A stretch of 64,000 bases of DNA from CAIWHR01 sp963726775. Its GTDB lineage: Bacteria; Pseudomonadota; Gammaproteobacteria; Burkholderiales; Casimicrobiaceae. The notes beneath the pieces were generated by a model. That model was not told the DNA's origin. It searched no databases and was given only the letters and a program-made list of their open reading frames with translations. Each line of letters starts with the position of its first letter. The stretch's first letter is position 1. A program made the position numbers and the translations under genes. The stretch lies in assembly GCA_963726775.1 (NCBI GenBank), contig CAVSDL010000007.1:62001-126000 (forward strand), given 5' to 3'. This document shows positions 26,843 through 35,283 of the stretch, in pieces.

Positions 26843-28738
26843 ATGAACATTCGCTTCGACAGGATGGTCCGCTTCGAAACCTCCAGGCATCACCAGCATC
26901 CGCGAGGCAGGGGGCTGCTGCTCGCAGCAGCATTGCTCGCCTCGATATTGGATTGCTCGCCCGCGCTGGCGGCCCCTGTCGTCAACGTTGAGGGGACCTT
27001 TACCGTGTGTTCGCTCCCGTTACCGCTACCGGGCACGCTCGTATCGCCGATCGCTTGCGTGAATCCCGGGCCGCTGGCGCCCATCGTCGAGGTCGACTTC
27101 AGGTTCTCGAATGCGTTCGCGTTCCCGTTCGAGGGAAACGTCCTCATCAACCGCATCGATTTCACGCTGACGGCGCCGGCGATCATCACCGCGGGCGCGG
27201 GCGGATCTGCAACCATCGGCAATTTGGTGGTGTCGTTGCTCAATTCCGCTGGCTACGACGCAGGCTACACCGTGCGGAATGTTTACACGAGCTTCACGTC
27301 GGCGCCCCTGTTGCCTGGGGCCTACACGGTCTACATCTCGGCCGGTTCGGGGCCCGCCCTCGCAGGCGAGGCGTGGATTACGGGGAGCTTCCAGGTCCTT
27401 CCGGTCGCGCCGTTCGTGTTCACTCCCCTCGCAGTCCTGGAGGCGACATCGACAGTGGGCTTGCAAATCAACAACGCCGGGAATGTTGCGGTGGCGACGG
27501 ATACGGGATCATATGTCTACAAGTCGGGGACCTTTTCTCCCTTGCCGGCCCCACCGCCAGGGGTTTCCCTTGCGACCGCCAGCGGCATCAATGATGCGGG
27601 TACGGTCGTCGGGAGTTTCCTCGATTCCACCGGCACGGTCGAGACGGGTTTCATTCTAAGCAACGGCGCCTACCGCACCGTAGCGTACCCCGGATGGGCG
27701 AACACCGAAGCACGTGCGGTCAGCAACTCCGGGCTCGTCACCGGTTTTGCCTATGTCGCCGACCTCGATCCGCGGTGCTTCGGTCTCAGACATGCCGACC
27801 TTTGCCCCGTCGGCAGCATGATCGGATTCATCTTCGATCCGGGAACCGGGACGTTCACCGACATCCTCCCCGCGGGGAGCGCAACTCGGTTCGTGCTCGT
27901 GCACGGGATCAACAGCGCGGGGCAGGTCGTGGGCAGCTACGTGGCCGATGGCGATGCGTTCACCGGACAGACGGCCTTCCTGCGGGATGCCGATGGAACC
28001 ATCCACTCCTTTCAGATCAACGGCAACATCACCGCGGCACGCGGGATCAACGACAACGGGTTGATTTCCGGTTGGATGTTCGACGGCACAAAATCCCAGG
28101 CCTTCGTGGGCACGTCGACGGGTTATCAGATGCTGCAGTGCCCCGTGTCCGTCTGCCCCTCGGGCACCGACACCTTCGGGCCCGGCATCAACAATGCGGG
28201 GCAGGTGATCGGCGACTGGATCGACGAAGCCACAGGAGCCGGGCAAGCCTTCATCGCGACCCCTGCGGTGCCACCCTCGGGGACCACCGCCAACGGGTCC
28301 TACACGTTCAACATGCAGGTCGTGCCGAGCACGCCGTACTATATCGACCCCGTGGTGGCCGCCGGCTACGACTATGCGATCGGCAAGGGAGACCCCAGGA
28401 TCGCCACGGTCCAGTTCCCGGTGGGCATCGGCGACAACCTGTATTCGCTGGTCCTCGACGACAAGTCACTCGTCGTCGCCGGCGGCGACAGATTCGACTT
28501 CCGCGTGCACGGCTACCGCAAGGGGATCTCGCGGTTTCGCGTCGCCGGCATCGAGGCCGGCGCGGGTCTGGATCCCGCGAATCCAACGGCGTTTCCGACC
28601 GGCCTGACGTTCGTGGGATCCGGTTCCTTCACCGGGACGATGACGCCACTTTGTCAACGCGCCCCGGCGTCTGGCGGGCGCGCGAAGCTGACGACCTGCT
28701 TTGGCGGCGCCGAGGATAATTCCGGAAGCAACGATTGA
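26843..28738 (+). CDS. Secreted HAF-repeat protein
   Basis: A 631-residue exported protein of unknown function. A long signal peptide ends near residue 43 (SPALAA). The N-terminal part (45-190) is beta-rich. The middle carries at least five HAF-type repeats recognised by IN(N/D/S)(A/N)G(x)V(V/I)G at residues 209, 249, 356, 402 and 449, which predict a beta-propeller-like fold. The C-terminal part (about 480-625) is another beta domain ending with few Cys. GGGAGG sits 5 nt before the ATG. It is monocistronic and convergent with tRNA-Ser. Confidence 0.75.
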   Translation: MNIRFDRMVRFETSRHHQHPRGRGLLLAAALLASILDCSPALAAPVVNVEGTFTVCSLPLPLPGTLVSPIACVNPGPLAPIVEVDFRFSNAFAFPFEGNVLINRIDFTLTAPAIITAGAGGSATIGNLVVSLLNSAGYDAGYTVRNVYTSFTSAPLLPGAYTVYISAGSGPALAGEAWITGSFQVLPVAPFVFTPLAVLEATSTVGLQINNAGNVAVATDTGSYVYKSGTFSPLPAPPPGVSLATASGINDAGTVVGSFLDSTGTVETGFILSNGAYRTVAYPGWANTEARAVSNSGLVTGFAYVADLDPRCFGLRHADLCPVGSMIGFIFDPGTGTFTDILPAGSATRFVLVHGINSAGQVVGSYVADGDAFTGQTAFLRDADGTIHSFQINGNITAARGINDNGLISGWMFDGTKSQAFVGTSTGYQMLQCPVSVCPSGTDTFGPGINNAGQVIGDWIDEATGAGQAFIATPAVPPSGTTANGSYTFNMQVVPSTPYYIDPVVAAGYDYAIGKGDPRIATVQFPVGIGDNLYSLVLDDKSLVVAGGDRFDFRVHGYRKGISRFRVAGIEAGAGLDPANPTAFPTGLTFVGSGSFTGTMTPLCQRAPASGGRAKLTTCFGGAEDNSGSND

Positions 28739-28840
28739 ATCGAATCGAGGACGGAAAGCTGCGGTGGCCGGAAGCGCCGCGACTCGACATTGGGCGGACT
28801 CCGGTCGCGCGGCGGTGATATCGGGCCAAAAACGGTGACC

Positions 28841-28930
28841 TGGCGGAGAGATAGGGATTCGAACCCTAGATACGCGTAAACGTATACCTGATTTCGAGTC
28901 AGGCGCCTTCGACCACTCGGCCATCTCTCC
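28841..28930 (-). tRNA. tRNA-Ser (CGA)
   Basis: 90 nt including encoded CCA. The minus strand gives acceptor GGAGAGA pairing TCTCTCC, D-arm GCCGAGTGGTCGAAGGC, anticodon arm CCTGA-CTCGAAA-TCAGG with anticodon CGA, a long variable arm (built on TATACG/CGTATC), and T-arm AGGGTTCGAATCCCT. The long variable arm and G discriminator confirm serine identity. It reads UCG. Confidence 0.97.
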
Positions 28931-28941
28931 GGAAGCGGCAA

Positions 28942-28947
28942 ATTATA
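28942..28947 (-). promoter_or_regulatory. -10 element of tRNA-Ser
   Basis: TATAAT on the minus strand, 11 nt before the mature tRNA 5' end. A convincing -35 at the right distance is not seen. Confidence 0.55.
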
Positions 28948-29018
28948 CCGGTTTTGCCGATTCCGCCGGACGCACGGTGGCGAGACGAATCGTGCCCTAA
29001 GCGGCGCGCCAATGAGAA

Positions 29019-29036
29019 CGGGGGCCGCAGCCCCCG
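29019..29036 (-). terminator. Hairpin ending the formate dehydrogenase operon
   Basis: CGGGGGC (29019-29025) pairs with GCCCCCG (29030-29036) around a 4-nt loop. On the minus strand it is followed by TTCTCATT, a weak U-tract. It lies about 40 bp after the last stop of the operon. Confidence 0.6.
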
Positions 29037-29078
29037 CATTCAACTGCCGCGCCGCGCGCGGTCGCAGCGTACGCGTGC

Positions 29079-29438
29079 CTATTTCTTCGCCGGCGCCGCT
29101 GCAGGTGGCGCTGCCTTCGCCGCAGGTGGCGCTGTCTTCGCGGCGGGCGCCGCGCCTTTCGCCGGTGCCGCTGCCGCAACCGCCGTCGGCCCCATCTGCG
29201 GCGTGACGGCTTTGCCCTTCGCCTTCTGTTCGGCAATGTAGCGCGCGGCGACACGATCTTCCGCCTTGGCCTGCTGCATCTTTGCGCGATCGGCCGCGGC
29301 GGTGTCCTTCGCCTTCTTCTCCTCGGCCGCGACCTTCTGGGCGTCGGTCGGCGGCGGCGCCGGCGGCAGCTTGGCCAGCGCGATGCCGAACGTGGCGACC
29401 ACCAGCCCGGCGGCGATCAATGCGCGCAATGTCGTCAT
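29079..29438 (-). CDS. Exported Ala/Pro/Lys-rich small protein
   Basis: 119 residues. A signal peptide (about 1-25, MTTLRALIAAG to IALA) is followed by a charged helical stretch (DAQKVAAEEKKAKDTAAADRA, shortened here) and a low-complexity tail of AP and KA repeats from residue 85. I do not recognise a family. It is the last gene of the formate dehydrogenase operon, 17 bp after the cytochrome b subunit. A periplasmic scaffold or stress role can only be guessed. The ATG at 29438 is chosen because the signal peptide starts there. Confidence 0.6.
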   Translation of the reverse strand: MTTLRALIAAGLVVATFGIALAKLPPAPPPTDAQKVAAEEKKAKDTAAADRAKMQQAKAEDRVAARYIAEQKAKGKAVTPQMGPTAVAAAAPAKGAAPAAKTAPPAAKAAPPAAAPAKK

Positions 29439-29455
29439 TTTCTTCTGCCCTCCCC

Positions 29456-30529
29456 CTATGCCTGGCGCAATGCCGGCTTCGGCTGACCCGCGTCGGCTTT
29501 CACCGCATCGGGTTGCTCCAGTTTCTCGCGCGCCTTGCCGGCCACGACTTGTTCGTACCAACGCAGATGGTGATGCTCGGCCCAGCTCGCATCGACGTAG
29601 CCGAAACGCATCGCCCGATACGCGCCGGTCATGCCGACGGTGCCCAGATAGACGTGGACGCCTGCCAGCGCGATCGCCAGATAGGCTGTTGCCATATGCA
29701 CGATGTTGCTGAGCTGCATCGTCTGCCGCGTCTGATCGAAATTCGGAAAGACCAATATCAGGCCGGTCACGACCAGGATCGACGAAAACAACACGAGCAC
29801 GAGCCAGAAGACGAGTTTCTCGCCGGCGTTGAACTTGCCGGACGGATACTCGCGGCCCTTGAAGTAGTTCGCGATGTTCAGGAACCACCGGATGTCGTCC
29901 ATGCCGACGCCGTTGTGGCGGATGAACCGCACGAACATCAGCGGCACCGCGACGATCAGGATCGGACCGATGAAGTTGTGGAGATTCTTGGCCAGTGTCG
30001 CAAGCCACGAGAACAGCGTGTAGCCGATGAGGGGGAGCAGCACGGCCTTGCCGAATGAAAGTATCACCCCGGTGATGGCCAGTGTGACCCAGACGATGGC
30101 CAGAAGCCAATGCGCCCACCGATCGGCAAGCGTGAAGCGCTCGATGACGCGTTCGCCTGGTTTCGACACGACCGACATCGGGCCGCGGATCAGGTAGAAC
30201 GCAGCGAGACCGGCCAGCGCCAACGCGAGCAGGAGGCCGCCGGCAGTGGCCAGCGGCACGCGCGCCGCGCGCCACGTCTGGCCTTCGGGCTGGATGAGCA
30301 CGTTGGTCTCGCGCCCGCGAACCGTCGTGATCTGCGGCTCGCCCGAGCGGATTTCCTTCCACACCGGCTGATTGTTGAGCGGCTGCAGAATCTGCTGCTT
30401 CTGCTCGGCGGTGGCCTGCGTGGCTTCCTTGGGGCTGACGGCCGGCGACTGGGCCGACGCGATGCCCACCGCGAGGCCGAACACGACGAGCAGCGCACGC
30501 GCCGCCGGCAATCTGGATCGGCTCACCAT
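29456..30529 (-). CDS. fdoI: Formate dehydrogenase cytochrome b556 (gamma) subunit
   Basis: 357 residues. An N-terminal signal sequence and a periplasmic extension (about 1-100) precede the four-helix cytochrome b core. Core features are ERFTLADRWAHWLLA (haem-ligand His in the first core helix), LHNFIGPILI, and VHMATAYLAIALAGVHVYLGT near residue 300. It anchors the enzyme and passes electrons to quinone. The extension is also seen in other betaproteobacterial FdoI proteins and is absent in E. coli. It ends in a charged tail. It lies 16 bp after the small lipoprotein gene. Confidence 0.93.
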   Translation of the reverse strand: MVSRSRLPAARALLVVFGLAVGIASAQSPAVSPKEATQATAEQKQQILQPLNNQPVWKEIRSGEPQITTVRGRETNVLIQPEGQTWRAARVPLATAGGLLLALALAGLAAFYLIRGPMSVVSKPGERVIERFTLADRWAHWLLAIVWVTLAITGVILSFGKAVLLPLIGYTLFSWLATLAKNLHNFIGPILIVAVPLMFVRFIRHNGVGMDDIRWFLNIANYFKGREYPSGKFNAGEKLVFWLVLVLFSSILVVTGLILVFPNFDQTRQTMQLSNIVHMATAYLAIALAGVHVYLGTVGMTGAYRAMRFGYVDASWAEHHHLRWYEQVVAGKAREKLEQPDAVKADAGQPKPALRQA

Positions 30530-30545
30530 GACTCCTTCGCGACCG

Positions 30546-30770
30546 TCAACGAATTCGCTTGTACTCGTTCTGGTTCTGGTTGCGGGTCGCAAGCGCCAAC
30601 TCCCATTCGCGCTTGTTGCCGTTCCAGGGCGCGGAGGCGTAGGCCGGCTGGTCCGGCTTGCCCTGGTAGTTTCCCTGCTTGTATTGAACGACCTGAGGGC
30701 TCTCGCCGCAGCCGTCCAGCGCCAAGGCAAGCGTGGCGCCCGCTACCAGGAGGAATGCGCGTTTGATCAC
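30546..30770 (-). CDS. Small lipoprotein in the formate dehydrogenase operon
   Basis: 74 residues, starting at a GTG that overlaps the fdoH stop and is preceded by GGAGGA. A short hydrophobic signal ends in the lipobox-like LDGC (Asp at -2 is unusual), so Cys21 is the likely lipidated residue. The rest is polar: QYKQGNYQGKPDQP, then WNGNKREWELALATRNQNQNEYKR. I know of no function. Its place between the iron-sulfur and cytochrome subunit genes suggests it helps assemble or stabilise the complex at the periplasmic face. Confidence 0.72.
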   Translation of the reverse strand: MIKRAFLLVAGATLALALDGCGESPQVVQYKQGNYQGKPDQPAYASAPWNGNKREWELALATRNQNQNEYKRIR

Positions 30771-31399
30771 GATTTGGGTCCTCCGGCCGGCGCTCCCGGC
30801 TGCTTGGGCGATTCGGGACGACCATACGCGGTCGCCCAGCCCCAGACCTCGCTGCCCTTGCCGCGTGTCGTCACGCGCTCGCGATAGATGTCGGCCAGAA
30901 CGTCGCCTTCGCCACCCAGCAGCGCCTTGGTCGAGCACATCTCGGCACAGACCGGCAGCTTGCCTTCGGCGAGGCGGTTCCGGCCGTACTTCTTGAATTC
31001 GGCTTCGGAATTGTTCGCTTCGGGGCCGCCGGCGCAGAACGTGCATTTGTCCATCTTGCCACGCACGCCGAACGCGCCGGCCTGCGGGAACTGCGGCGCG
31101 CCGAACGGGCACGCGTAGAAGCAATACCCGCAACCGATGCACAGGTCCTTGTCGTGAAGCACTACGCCGTCGTCGGTCCGGTAGAAGCAGTCGACCGGGC
31201 AGACCGCCATGCACGGCGCGTCGGAACAGTGCATGCACGCGACCGAGATCGAGCGCTCGCCGGGGACCCCGTCGTTGATCGTCACCACGCGGCGGCGGTT
31301 CACGCCCCACGGGATGTCGTGCTCCTGCTTGCAGGCGGTGACGCAGCCGTTGCACTCGATGCAGCGCTCGGCATCGCAGAGAAATTTCATTCGGGCCAT
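30767..31399 (-). CDS. fdoH: Formate dehydrogenase iron-sulfur (beta) subunit
   Basis: A 210-residue ferredoxin-type subunit carrying four [4Fe-4S] clusters. Motifs in order: CIECNGCVTAC (residue 13 on), CMHCSDAPCMAVCPVDC, CIGCGYCFYACPFGAP, and CTFC with CAEMC. It is shorter than E. coli FdoH (about 300) because it lacks the C-terminal membrane helix, so docking must rely on the gamma subunit. It transfers electrons from the alpha subunit to the cytochrome. It lies 28 bp after fdoG. Confidence 0.95.
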   Translation of the reverse strand: MARMKFLCDAERCIECNGCVTACKQEHDIPWGVNRRRVVTINDGVPGERSISVACMHCSDAPCMAVCPVDCFYRTDDGVVLHDKDLCIGCGYCFYACPFGAPQFPQAGAFGVRGKMDKCTFCAGGPEANNSEAEFKKYGRNRLAEGKLPVCAEMCSTKALLGGEGDVLADIYRERVTTRGKGSEVWGWATAYGRPESPKQPGAPAGGPKS

Positions 31400-31427
31400 T
31401 GTTGCCTCCTCTCCGTTACCGTGCGCA

Positions 31428-34340
31428 TCAGGCGGACTTGGCGACCTGGCAGAGCGTCGTCTTGGTTTCCTGCATCATCGTCACCGAGTCGTAGCCGTAG
31501 GTCGTTGCCGTGTTGACGGCCTCGGCGCGGACAATCGGATGCGCGCCTTCCGGGTAGTACTCGAGCATGTCCTTGCCCATCCACCATCCCGAGAAGTGGA
31601 ACGGGATGAACGTCACGCCCGCGCCGACGCGATCGGTCACCATCGCCTTGACCTTGATCTGCGCGCCGGTCGGCGACTTGACCCAGACGTACTCGCCGTC
31701 GCGCACACCGCGATCGTTGGCGTCCTTCGGGTTGATCTCGATGAAGTTTTCCTGCTGCAGCTCGGCGAGCCAGGGGTTCGATCGCGTTTCCTCGCCACCG
31801 CCCTCGAACTCGACCAGGCGGCCGCTCGTCAGGACCAGCGGGAAATTCTTGGCGACGTCCTTGGTGATGTTTTCCTGCTGCACGGTCTTGTACAGCGTCG
31901 GCAGGCGCCAGAACGCCTTCTTGTCGTCGTGCGTCGGATATTTGGCGACCAGATCCGGGCGATTCGAATACAGCGGCTCCCGGTGCTGCGGAATTCCGTC
32001 CGGGAAATTCCAGACGATCGCGCGCGCCTTGGCATTGCCGAACGGATGGCAGCTGTGGTTTTTCAGCACGACGCGCTGGATCCCGCCGGAAAGGTCGGTC
32101 TTCCAGTTCTTGCCCTCGGCCGCCTTCTTCTCGGCCTCGGTGAGTTCGTCCCACCAGCCGAGCTTCTTCATCAGCACGTGGTCGAATTCGGGGTAGCCGG
32201 TCGTGAGATCGGCGCCCTTCGAGTACGAGCCGTCCTCGGCAAGCAGGTTGACGCCATCGCGCTCGACGCCGAAGTTGGCGCGGAAGTTGCCGCCGCCATC
32301 CATTACGTTCCGCGACGTCTGGTACAGGTTGGGCGAACCGGGGTGCTTCAGCTCCGGCGTGCCGTAGCAGGGCCACGGCAACCCGAAGTAGTCGCCATCG
32401 CAGGGGCCGCCGTTGGCCCTCAGCGTCTTCACGTCGAACGTGTTCATGTTCTTCATGTGCAGCTTCAGGCGCTCCGGCGACTGGCCGGTGTAGCCGATCG
32501 TCCACGTACCGCGGTTCAACTCCTTGAGGAGGCTCTCGGGCGAGGGCTCGTCGAACTTGTTCGCGTCCGGCTTCGAGATCTGGTAATTCTTTGTGAACTC
32601 CTTGTCCCAGCCGAACTTCTTCGCGAACGCGTACATGATCGCGTGATCGGTCTGCGACTCGAACATCGGGGTAATCACGCGCTCGCGCCACTGGAGCGAA
32701 CGGTTTGAGGCCGTGACCGAGCCGGAGGTCTCGAACTGCGTGCACGCCGGCAGCAGGTAGACGCCATCCTTGCGCACCATCGCGGCCATTGCCGCGGATG
32801 CCGACGGATACGGGTCGATGACGACCAGCAGGTCGAGCTTCTTCATCGCCTCGACCATTTCCTTGCCTCGCGTCTGGCTGTTCGGCGCATGTCCCCAGTA
32901 CACCAGCGCGCGCAGATTCGGGCCCTGGTCGATCAGTTCGTTCTTTTCCAGCACGCCGTCGATCCAGCGCGACACCGTCATGCCGGGCTTTTCCATCATG
33001 CCCTCGGCATACTGCTTCTTGATCCACTCGTAGTCCACGCCCCACACCGCAGCCCAATGCTTCCATGAGCCGGCGGCCACACCGTAGTAGCCGGGCAGCG
33101 AATCCGGGTTCGGGCCGACGTCGGTCGCGCCCTGCACGTTGTCGTGGCCACGGAAGATGTTGGTGCCTCCGCCCGAGACGCCGACGTTGCCAAGCGCGAG
33201 CTGCAGGATGCACGAGGCACGGACCATCGCATTGCCGATCGTGTGCTGCGTCTGTCCCATGCACCAGACGACCGTCGACGGCCGGTTCTTCGCCATCATC
33301 TCGGCGACCTTGGCGACCTGCGCCTCCGGCACGCCGCACGCGTCCTCGACCTTGTCCGGCGTCCATTTCGCCAGGATCTCGTCCTTTACCTTCTCCATGC
33401 CGTAGACGCGGTCGTGGATGTACTGCTTGTCTTCCCAGCCGTTTTTGAAGATGTGGTAGCAGAGCCCGAAAAGGAACGGGATGTCACCGCCGGAACGCAG
33501 CCGCACGTACTCGTCGGCCTTGGCCGCGGTGCGGGTGAAGCGAGGGTCGACGACGATCATCTTGGCGCCGGTTTCCTTCGCGTGCAGCATGTGCAGCATC
33601 GACACCGGGTGCGCCTCGGCCGCGTTGCTGCCGATGTACATCGCGCACTTGGTGTTCTGCATGTCGTTGTACGAGTTGGTCATCGCACCGTAGCCCCAGG
33701 TATTGGCTACGCCGGCGACCGTCGTCGAGTGGCAGATCCGCGCCTGGTGGTCGCAGTTGTTGGTGCCCCAGAACGACACGAACTTGCGCATCAGGTACGC
33801 CTGCTCGTTGTTGTGCTTCGAGCTGCCGACCCAGAACACGGCGTCGGGTCCAGATTCCTTCTTCAGCGCCAGCAGCTTGTCGCCGACCTCGTTGATCGCC
33901 GTTTCCCAGCTGATCTTCTCGTACTTGCCGTTGACGAGCTTCATCGGCGACTTCAGACGCATCGAATGCTCGTGCATTCCGTGTTCGCGGACCGAGGCAC
34001 CCTTGGCGCAGTGCGCGCCGAGATTGAGCGGCGAGTCGAACACCGGCTCCTGCCGCGTCCACACGCCGTTCTCGACCGTCGCGTCCACCGCGCAGCCCAC
34101 CGAGCAGTGCGTGCACACAGTGCGCTTGACTTCGGTCTTGGTGGCTTCGCCTTCCTTGGCCGCCTCGGCCTTGCCGATAGCACCGTAGGGAAGCTGGCTC
34201 GCGAACGCCCCGGTCCCCGCGACGAGGCCCGAGCGCTTCAGAAACGTCCGCCGGTCCATCGTCGGGAGCGGAACCCCCGTGAGGCGGCGAAGACGCGGAC
34301 CGGCTGCGGGAACTTGTCCACTTTTCCTTGTCAGCAGCAT
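31428..34340 (-). CDS. fdoG: Formate dehydrogenase catalytic (alpha) subunit, Cys-type
   Basis: A 970-residue bis-MGD enzyme oxidising formate to CO2 in the periplasm. The TAT signal DRRTFLKRSG is at residues 29-38. The [4Fe-4S] ligands are C76, C79, C83 and C111. The active-site residue is C203 in ARICHSTTVAG, where E. coli FdnG/FdoG have selenocysteine, so no Sec machinery is needed. The dinucleotide domain near the C-terminus has VLTSGRLVEFEGGG. The ATG at 34340 is chosen over 34259 because AGGAGGAGGAAGGATC precedes it, although this leaves an unusually long TAT n-region. Confidence 0.97.
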   Translation of the reverse strand: MLLTRKSGQVPAAGPRLRRLTGVPLPTMDRRTFLKRSGLVAGTGAFASQLPYGAIGKAEAAKEGEATKTEVKRTVCTHCSVGCAVDATVENGVWTRQEPVFDSPLNLGAHCAKGASVREHGMHEHSMRLKSPMKLVNGKYEKISWETAINEVGDKLLALKKESGPDAVFWVGSSKHNNEQAYLMRKFVSFWGTNNCDHQARICHSTTVAGVANTWGYGAMTNSYNDMQNTKCAMYIGSNAAEAHPVSMLHMLHAKETGAKMIVVDPRFTRTAAKADEYVRLRSGGDIPFLFGLCYHIFKNGWEDKQYIHDRVYGMEKVKDEILAKWTPDKVEDACGVPEAQVAKVAEMMAKNRPSTVVWCMGQTQHTIGNAMVRASCILQLALGNVGVSGGGTNIFRGHDNVQGATDVGPNPDSLPGYYGVAAGSWKHWAAVWGVDYEWIKKQYAEGMMEKPGMTVSRWIDGVLEKNELIDQGPNLRALVYWGHAPNSQTRGKEMVEAMKKLDLLVVIDPYPSASAAMAAMVRKDGVYLLPACTQFETSGSVTASNRSLQWRERVITPMFESQTDHAIMYAFAKKFGWDKEFTKNYQISKPDANKFDEPSPESLLKELNRGTWTIGYTGQSPERLKLHMKNMNTFDVKTLRANGGPCDGDYFGLPWPCYGTPELKHPGSPNLYQTSRNVMDGGGNFRANFGVERDGVNLLAEDGSYSKGADLTTGYPEFDHVLMKKLGWWDELTEAEKKAAEGKNWKTDLSGGIQRVVLKNHSCHPFGNAKARAIVWNFPDGIPQHREPLYSNRPDLVAKYPTHDDKKAFWRLPTLYKTVQQENITKDVAKNFPLVLTSGRLVEFEGGGEETRSNPWLAELQQENFIEINPKDANDRGVRDGEYVWVKSPTGAQIKVKAMVTDRVGAGVTFIPFHFSGWWMGKDMLEYYPEGAHPIVRAEAVNTATTYGYDSVTMMQETKTTLCQVAKSA

Positions 34341-34354
34341 GATCCTTCCTCCTC

Positions 34355-34606
34355 CTAGAGCTTCGCGGTACGGTAGTAATCGCGGACGTGCGGAGTCTCG
34401 CGATATCCGGCGTCCCGAGTGGCGTCCTCGGTCCCGATCGTCTGCAAGGCGGCGGCACCGGGAACCGCGGCGGCAGCAGCCGTGGCGGCGCCTGCGCCGG
34501 CCACGCCCAACGTAAACAGGAAGCGACGGCGCTTCGGATCGGTTGACGGAAGGGCCGCAGCCGTAATCGGCGCGGCAGGATGATCGCTACGCGTGGGATT
34601 GCGCAT
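34355..34606 (-). CDS. Formate dehydrogenase region TAT-target protein
   Basis: 83 residues with a twin-arginine signal (PKRRRFLFTLGVAGAG) after a 30-residue n-region, and a short mature part ending RETPHVRDYYRTAKL. This matches the family known as formate dehydrogenase region TAT target, always found just before the alpha subunit. The ATG at 34606 has GGAGG 5 nt upstream; 34618 is the alternative. Its role is unknown; it may be co-translocated with the enzyme. It lies 14 bp before fdoG. Confidence 0.88.
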   Translation of the reverse strand: MRNPTRSDHPAAPITAAALPSTDPKRRRFLFTLGVAGAGAATAAAAAVPGAAALQTIGTEDATRDAGYRETPHVRDYYRTAKL

Positions 34607-34641
34607 GCAGGCCTCCAAGTCGACGTCGTGACGTTCTGTAG

Positions 34642-35283
34642 TTATTCCATGGCGAACGAGTCACGTTCGAGCGCCAGAAAACATCTGGCGAATTGTGCCA
34701 CCGGCCGGTAGTAATTAGCAACGGGACATTCCTCTATTGCAGTGCAACAACCGAATACCCATGACGCAATATGGCGATCGAAAAAAGCGCGCTGTTCGGC
34801 GATTGAGACGGGGCGCCGGTCATCCTGCCCGGTAACGAGCATACGCATCGTCTCCAACACCACCGCGAGATGATCCTCGAATTCGCTGCTGCCCGGCCGT
34901 CGGGCCAGCCCCAATCGCGCCAGCGTGGCGCGGATTTCGGCCAGCGGGCGCCCCGACTGCGGCCCGAGATAATGCGACGCGTAGAGGCTCACCTCGCTCT
35001 TGCCGACGCCGACGAAGAGTTTCTGGAACTCGTCGCAAGCGGCCTCTGCTTCCATTGCCGCACTCGCCTCGCGGAGCGCATCCCAAGCCGCCGTGAGGCC
35101 GCCGGGCTCGCCGACGCCGTCGACATTCGCGGCGGGTGCAAGCGGCTCGGCGGCGGCGACGGCGCCGAGCAACGGAGCATCCGGGACGTCGGCGAATAAC
35201 CGCGCCAGCAGTGCGTAGAAATCGGCCCGTGCCTCGTCTTCGGGCTCGAGCCGATCGTGCTTCGGGATCGCCGTCTCAGACAT
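34642..35283 (-). CDS. TorD/DmsD-family chaperone for formate dehydrogenase
   Basis: A 213-residue all-helical cytosolic chaperone expected to bind the TAT signal of FdoG and protect it until MGD insertion. Family features are DFYALLARLFADVPD near the start, YASHYLG and the E(F)EDHLAVVLE helix. Its start overlaps the end of the ferredoxin gene by 8 bp, and the TAT-target gene follows after 35 bp, so it is embedded in the operon. Confidence 0.87.
   Translation of the reverse strand: MSETAIPKHDRLEPEDEARADFYALLARLFADVPDAPLLGAVAAAEPLAPAANVDGVGEPGGLTAAWDALREASAAMEAEAACDEFQKLFVGVGKSEVSLYASHYLGPQSGRPLAEIRATLARLGLARRPGSSEFEDHLAVVLETMRMLVTGQDDRRPVSIAEQRAFFDRHIASWVFGCCTAIEECPVANYYRPVAQFARCFLALERDSFAME

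Noticed and set aside
31428..34340. Selenocysteine in FdoG
   Set aside because: The active-site codon is a cysteine codon and the frame has no internal TGA.
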